Shown piece after piece: positions 58,901 through 64,000 of a DNA stretch of 64,000 bases (positions are counted from its first letter, which is position 1; each line of letters begins with the position of its first letter). Source of the stretch: Nautilus pompilius. Lineage: Eukaryota > Mollusca > Cephalopoda > Nautilida > Nautilidae. Where the stretch lies: the NCBI GenBank assembly GCA_018389105.1, contig JACATO010001103.1:496001-560000 (forward strand). The letters run 5' to 3'. The notes beneath the pieces are model-generated. The model worked only from the letters and a program-made list of their open reading frames with translations, ran no database searches and was not told the origin of the DNA. A program made the position numbers and the translations under genes.

Positions 58901-59990
58901 GGCATTTAAAGTGAATGAGCTTGGTTTTAAGGTGGAGATCAAGCAAGCAAAGATACCAATTTAATTTTTAGACAAATCTTCATTAAATCAAAAATAGGTT
59001 CCTAATCGATTTAGGAATGATACAATTAAAAACGCAATTCCAATTGGAATCATGTCTGTGGACGTTATTCATTACGGTAAAACAGGGAAGAAAGTGGAAA
59101 GTAACTAATCTAGGCATCCTTCTCCATTCTACCTGGTCTGTCAGGTCAGAGATTTTATTGATTGGTACAAACTCGGTCTTGGGTGAAAACGGGACTTCCG
59201 TGACTCGAGTTCCGTCTGATGGGTCATTAACAGAAAGCTTTTAGTCTCTATATTGTTGTACCATCGCTAGCTTTGGCCCTACCTTGGCCTTCAGGATATA
59301 TTTTTTTCAGAATTCTTTTCTCAAAAACGGTTATTTGAAGAGGATTATCCTGCTGCAATCCTCTTTTCTCTTTCTTTCCCGTTTTGAGTCAACAACCATC
59401 CAGGTTCCGTCTGAGGAGCCTGTTTCAGGCTCGCTTCTTGCCACCGTTGGGCTCGGATTTGGTACTGCCACATGATCTCGAGGTTTGGCCTTTCGTGCTT
59501 CTTTTCTCTCTTTTCCACCAATGAACATGGGTCTAGGATCTGACCACAACCTTATACTCTTGGGAAAACGGGATTTGTCTGAGTTGATATTTATATAGAA
59601 GCTGGATCCTATATGTAGATCAGTTCACCATTTCGTGAATTTGTCTCGGAATTGGTTTGGTGAGCGCCAGCTTCGCTGATCAATGTCCAGATTGCAACGG
59701 AAGGGGGAAAGCTTATTGTATTTTAAGTTTATCACGATCCTTCTATATTCTCAAAGCAATGAAGCGAGTTTCATCTGTGACTTGTTTGGTAGTTCAAAAA
59801 CTTTCACCTTGTTCATTTCCAGTGGAATCCTGGTTAGCAGTTCGGCAGCATGATCGTCCAAGTACCACCTTTCTTGGTCTATATAGCACGGCATATACGC
59901 TGTCTGTATGCTCTGCACCTGCTTCACCTACCATGACTTATTTATAGATTTCGCAAATCCCTTATCCAAAATTTCCCCCTAGGCAATCTC
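55930..59990 (-). pseudogene. degraded non-LTR retrotransposon (LINE)
   Basis: Minus strand, 5' to 3'. About 59950-59330 has ORF1-like, Ser/Arg/Lys-rich frames (EARKAKPRDHVAVPNPSPTV). The endonuclease follows: ADSIIIAGVFYPKPMTDLIG (about 58725-58665) resembles IIIGGDFNxxxxPxxDxxG with the catalytic Asp lost, and KATRIDKVYISNARIP (about 58530-58480) is the SRIDRIYVS motif. Then reverse transcriptase: KITGIRIHDEIENKILHYSN then ESA (about 57340-57280) stands where xITGxxxxGxExKxxxYADDxA is expected, so the YADD catalytic pair is destroyed. RVNKSKTEIANF (about 57210-57175) matches GLKVNxxKTEI. Thumb-like sequence is at 56630-56350. SLCPLEQAVCIQFEHLGAL (about 56305-56245) resembles the terminal CPLCGxxxxxxHLF finger. 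Edges are approximate; an L1/Tx1-type clade is a guess. Confidence 0.65.
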
Positions 59991-59994
59991 GCAT

Positions 59995-62685
59995 CATAAT
60001 GACCCGGTCAATAACGGCAAGTTCTCTGAATGGATTGGTGTTTGCCAGCTTCTTTGCCCATGATGACGTTCAACAAAAGTGTGCCTACCATAGAGACCAC
60101 GATGCCTTTAGCGTTTCGAAAACTTTGCATACGGGGTGGTTTAGCACCAGTAGTTCTCAAGGAATTGTGTGGTTATAAAGCTTTTACTATCGAAATATAA
60201 TCTCGTTTGAAATTTTAGGCATAAATCTAAACATTTAAATAAAGATAGGGTGAGTATCAACTCTTTCCACATTCGGACCTCGAACAAGATTATGCGTAGA
60301 AATACGACACTGACTTTTTTACTGGAATATTTTTAGCTGTGTTGTAAAGTTATAAATGTATGTGATGTAACCATATCTACTGCGTGTTCGGCGGCCATGC
60401 CTATTTATAAGTGAAGCTTTTTCTACACCTGTGAATATATTTGGCTATGAAATAGCAAGCCACCCATCTATTTTCTTATGGGCAGGAGAAGTGTGATTTT
60501 CCATGTACTTTCCTCATAGAGTTTTTGTTTTCTTTTTGGATTCCATATGAACTGAGAAAATAAGGTATAAACAAGTTGACAAACATAGAGGTATTCCTTC
60601 TCTCTCCTCTGGGGTTACTTAACAGTCAGTTCAGAAGCACTATTTGATTGTGTTATAAGTTACATAAGAAGTCTTATTCCATACTGATATATTAACCATA
60701 TGATATTTTAATATCTTACACTGTGCCTATGCGATTAGTGAGCGCACGATATCTCCAGATTGATAAAAGGTCGAGAAGCGATTTAGTTCAGTTTCGGAAA
60801 AAATATTTCTTGTTGCACTTTGGTAATATTGAAAGATACCATACATATTCTCTTTATTTTAGAATAATAAACCAATTAAATTATTCAGCACAAGAATGTA
60901 CAGCTTTACTGAGCAGTTAAATGTCAGACATACTATTTTTAATGTTATTTTTTAAAGTTTTGTTTAAAAAATGCATTGTTTAGGGAAATTCACACTAGAT
61001 TCTTTTTTTATGTCGTACATGTTTCAGTCTTTACTGTTTTTACGAAAACATGTATCAAAAGTAAATTTTTCCTCTTTGAATGCAGGTTCATAAACGATTC
61101 CATGTCATGTTCTTTACTTTCTTAGGTGCTAAAACTTGTCCGCAATGGAAACCGGCTAAAATGGCTTTAAAGCCATTTCTTAGTCAGATATTAAATCTCA
61201 TTTCTTTTTAAGAATAGGGCGGATTATCAACTTTCATTGCTCTACTTAAGATTACATTTTATTTGTAAATCTTTTAACTTTGATAATATGCATTTTTAAA
61301 GTATTACTTAAAAATTTTGTTTCATAAATAAATGATTACAATCTATTTTTTAAGCATTACATTTTGATGCAGTGAATAAAACATTAAATAAGAGATTTTG
61401 TAGTATTACTTTATAAGTTGTGTTATGCAAATATATTATATAATTTAAAATATGATACGGAGAGAGAGTCATCTTTACTGACAAAACAAGAACTAAAAGA
61501 GCATCTTTACATGAGATTTACTTCAATTAATATTCATTGATATGCAAACACCACTTAAATAACTTAAATATAATCTTATAAGGGGTTTTGTGAGTCATCA
61601 AAGATAAAGATGTACTTTTTGTAACGATACTTTAGCTGATCGTTTCTCAATGCACTCTAAATAACTACGCCTAGCGTATTCCAATGCACCTTTAGATTAT
61701 TTTCTAAAGAGTATTCAATGGATCATTTAAAATCTTTTAATGGCGTCATAATAAAGCTGCAGAGAAATTTACTTTGTCTTTATGTAGAATTTTAAGTAAA
61801 AGGACAATTTTTTTAAGGTTATGAAGGTATGACTTTTTTCTGCAGAAAAAGAACAATCTTTGACGGATAACCTTCATCTGTAGATTTGGAAGCTTTCTTC
61901 TCTTTATTTTTTGTCCGTTAGTCATTTAATAATGAATTAATGTGACCTACTGAAGTTTAACAGCAGCTGACAAGGTCTTATTATCTGGTTAGCGCGAAAC
62001 CTGTCAAGTTTCTAAACAGAGTTGACAAGTAGATTGTTCGTATGGCGGAAGACTGTTCCGCTGGGCCGGGGCAAAACTGACTGCATCAAGAGGTTCTATT
62101 TAAGCAGGCACTTTATTCATAGCAAAGTCTTCGTTCGAATTGATTTGTCTTTTCACGATTCGGTTTGCGTAAGTCTTTTTTCCCCAAGAATGAACTAACT
62201 GAGAGTACTTGATTACAGAAAATGTAGCCTCTTATTACTTTCAGAAAGAAGTGTATACAAGTCTATTTGGCAGCGCAGTCACTGACGCTAACACAAATCA
62301 CTGGTAATTTTTAGAACTTTGACTAAAGGAAATTGGAGGTTGGCGTTTAAAAGAAAAAAAATCGACTATCATATCGCTCACGTGCTTCGGCCTGAAGGTG
62401 TCAGCCATGAGCAGCACGTGCTAGCGAAAGTAATTATAGCCAAAGAAAAAAAAAAGATTTATCCTTTTTTACATTTGCAAAGAAAATCAATTTTTATCTT
62501 AAATTAATTTCATATTCAGTTAAAAAGAAGGACAATTATTATCATTAGCGCGCACGTGCAGAAGTATTTTACTAAAGTGATAATATTTACTTGATATTGT
62601 ATTAATTTATCATAATTACAAAACATGAAACCGAGGCCTTTAGAGTAACATAACAAAGTGTTTGGCTGTAGTAAATACAAATTTG
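59995..62685. other. no gene recognised
   Basis: AT-rich with frames up to 65 codons and no recognised domain. An 18-bp perfect palindrome, AATGGCTTTAAAGCCATT, lies at 61160-61177. A GC-richer patch at about 62040-62090 (GGCGGAAGACTGTTCCGC) is unassigned. Confidence 0.4.
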
Positions 62686-62689
62686 TACA

Positions 62690-63040
62690 ACGACCGCTGT
62701 TCTAATGGTAAATCGTCGGGTTAGAATTCCAGTCAGGACCAAGTTCATTTTGGCGTACTATTAAAATGGGGAAATTTCACTCTTGATATATGCTTTTGTA
62801 AAATAACATGGTTTATTTTCGATCACCTTCGCCAGCCACCCGCGTGAGTTTTCTCCGGGATAAAAGATGAAGATTTTAGGGTTTTCCATTTGTATGTGAT
62901 GAATGTTCCGTGAGTAACATAACGTTTTACAGGCTTTCTCTTTTACCACTACTGGCGAAGCTTCATTCGTACCAATGGTAATTTTCCTTACCATCAAGAC
63001 TATCATCACCCTAACCCTTCTAGCCACTGCTGTAAGATGT
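62690..63040 (+). repeat. tRNA-derived SINE-like sequence
   Basis: Head: CGACCGCTGTTCTAATGGTA (A-box-like TAATGGT) then TCGGGTTAGAATTCCAG (B-box-like GGTTAGAATTCC). Body: CATTTTGGCGTAC, then GCCAGCCACCCGCGTGAGTT with TTCTCCGGGA. End: CATCAAGACTATCATCACCC and CTAACCC. The GCGTGAGTTTTCTCCGGG block recalls common animal SINE bodies and is shared with the piece near 36770. A minus-strand 88-codon frame (62761-63027) crosses it and is spurious. Confidence 0.5.
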
Positions 63041-63044
63041 CCTT

Positions 63045-64000
63045 AGATCTCTAAATCAGAACAGAGATTCGATAGGAAGAAGAAAAAAAATACTCTCAGT
63101 TTGGATGGAAATTAATGACTTTAGAAAAAATCGTATTATTTCTTAGATAAATACTTCTCAATTGATAAGTTAACTTTAAAATACAGATGCATTTATTTAA
63201 AGTTGTCAAAATTTTATGAATTAAAATAGATATTCTAGGAAATTCAAATATTCTATTATAATTATTTTATTGTATTTTTATGTGTTTTACAAAGGTTCTA
63301 TACACTTGATTTTGTGATTAAAGATGTTAATCACATCGGTTTATAAATATGAGGCGTCAAATATAAACAAAGTCAGGAGGGAAATGAAGTTAACGAATGC
63401 CGTGGGAGCAAAAAAAAAAAGAAAAATTTATTTTGAGTTATAATTTTCACTTTAGTAAAATATTAATTGTGCATTAAATTTTTGCGTACAAAATAAAACA
63501 TTACATAAATATCAGTATGTTGAATAGCCTTTTTCTTTTACAAATTACTGTTTACGTATCTGCAAGAAATGTTTTTCAAGTTTAATTACATTAATTACAT
63601 AATTTGTAATGTCGTCCAGTTAATGACTAACGTTAAACACTTTACTTTCAGTTGATCAACAACCATTTCAGTACAAAGTAACAAATTAAAGATGTAAATG
63701 ATTATGTGCGAACAAGAAAAGTACAACATTTTTCCTACGATTAAAACATAAATACACAAAAACCTAAGCACTATCATTTCGTTAACAAAACTGCAGTTTC
63801 ATTTACCATTATAAGAATCGTTAAGTTTAAGCTCTGCAAAACAATAATTGGGCCACTTCATCTATTAGGTACCTGAAGTATTTTCAGCGAGTTCATTTTA
63901 AACGAAAATGATAATCTGCCAATTATATGCTTTTTATTAAATAATGACGTAAATTAATCTGTTGCTACTAAAAATTTCAGCATCAGACGCGTCCAGGAGA
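63045..64000. other. no gene recognised
   Basis: AT-rich to the window end. A10-type run at about 63411-63420. No coding similarity seen. Confidence 0.45.

Noticed and set aside
61160..61177. 18-bp palindrome as a regulatory site
   Set aside because: Isolated, with no nearby gene or repeated occurrence; could be chance in AT-rich DNA.
63005..63020. Telomere-like CACCCTAACCC
   Set aside because: Only one or two units, inside a SINE-like end; not a telomeric array.

Overview
This is a eukaryotic, AT-rich (roughly two-thirds A+T by eye), gene-poor window. I found no complete host protein gene, no rRNA gene, no intact tRNA gene, no operon and no CRISPR array. Almost every stretch that reads like protein is a decayed transposase or reverse transcriptase, carrying stops, frameshifts and internal deletions. 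The mix (many Tc1/mariner families, a hAT, a Jerky/Tigger-like element, a degraded LINE, tRNA-derived SINE-like pieces) and a clustered CAAGGGAGATAAC motif that I associate with molluscan DNA suggest an invertebrate animal, perhaps a mollusc. A cephalopod is possible but is a guess.

Layout. 1-10 kb: mariner relic with its right end at 775; C-terminal piece of a Tc1 (2.5-3.0 kb); an unassigned coding-like patch (3.07-3.76 kb); a 768-bp inverted-repeat element (6955-7722); a bounded Hsmar1-like mariner (7916-8936); a minus-strand Tc1 (9.0-9.9 kb). 10-22 kb: a possible exon with a good 5' splice donor near 10.93 kb, a CT microsatellite, three plus-strand Tc1 relics (13.0, 16.3, 20.3 kb) and a SINE-like piece at 15.9 kb. 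22.6-27.3 kb: a cluster of GGGAGATAAC motifs interrupted by two juxtaposed minus-strand Tc1 relics and a degenerate tandem array. 27.5-36.3 kb: mariner, a full-length Tc1 with inverted repeats (28095-29415), a poly(A) retroposon, and three more Tc1 relics. 36.3-43.5 kb: a 3 x 43 bp minisatellite, a TG/TA microsatellite, SINE-like pieces and long empty stretches. 43.5-45.6 kb: an internally deleted mariner (43559-44359) inside a CATA repeat, then another Tc1 relic. 45.6-50.5 kb: empty AT-rich DNA. 50.5-60 kb: a hAT with an 8-bp target duplication (50567-53407), a mariner deletion derivative (53524-54061), a Jerky-like transposase relic and a minus-strand LINE, nearly end to end. 60-64 kb: no gene seen; one SINE-like piece.

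The window therefore reads as a graveyard of DNA transposons in intergenic or intronic DNA. I found no convincing new biological system. The most useful observations are the exact element boundaries, the deletion derivatives, the juxtaposition of related elements, and a few unassigned patches.
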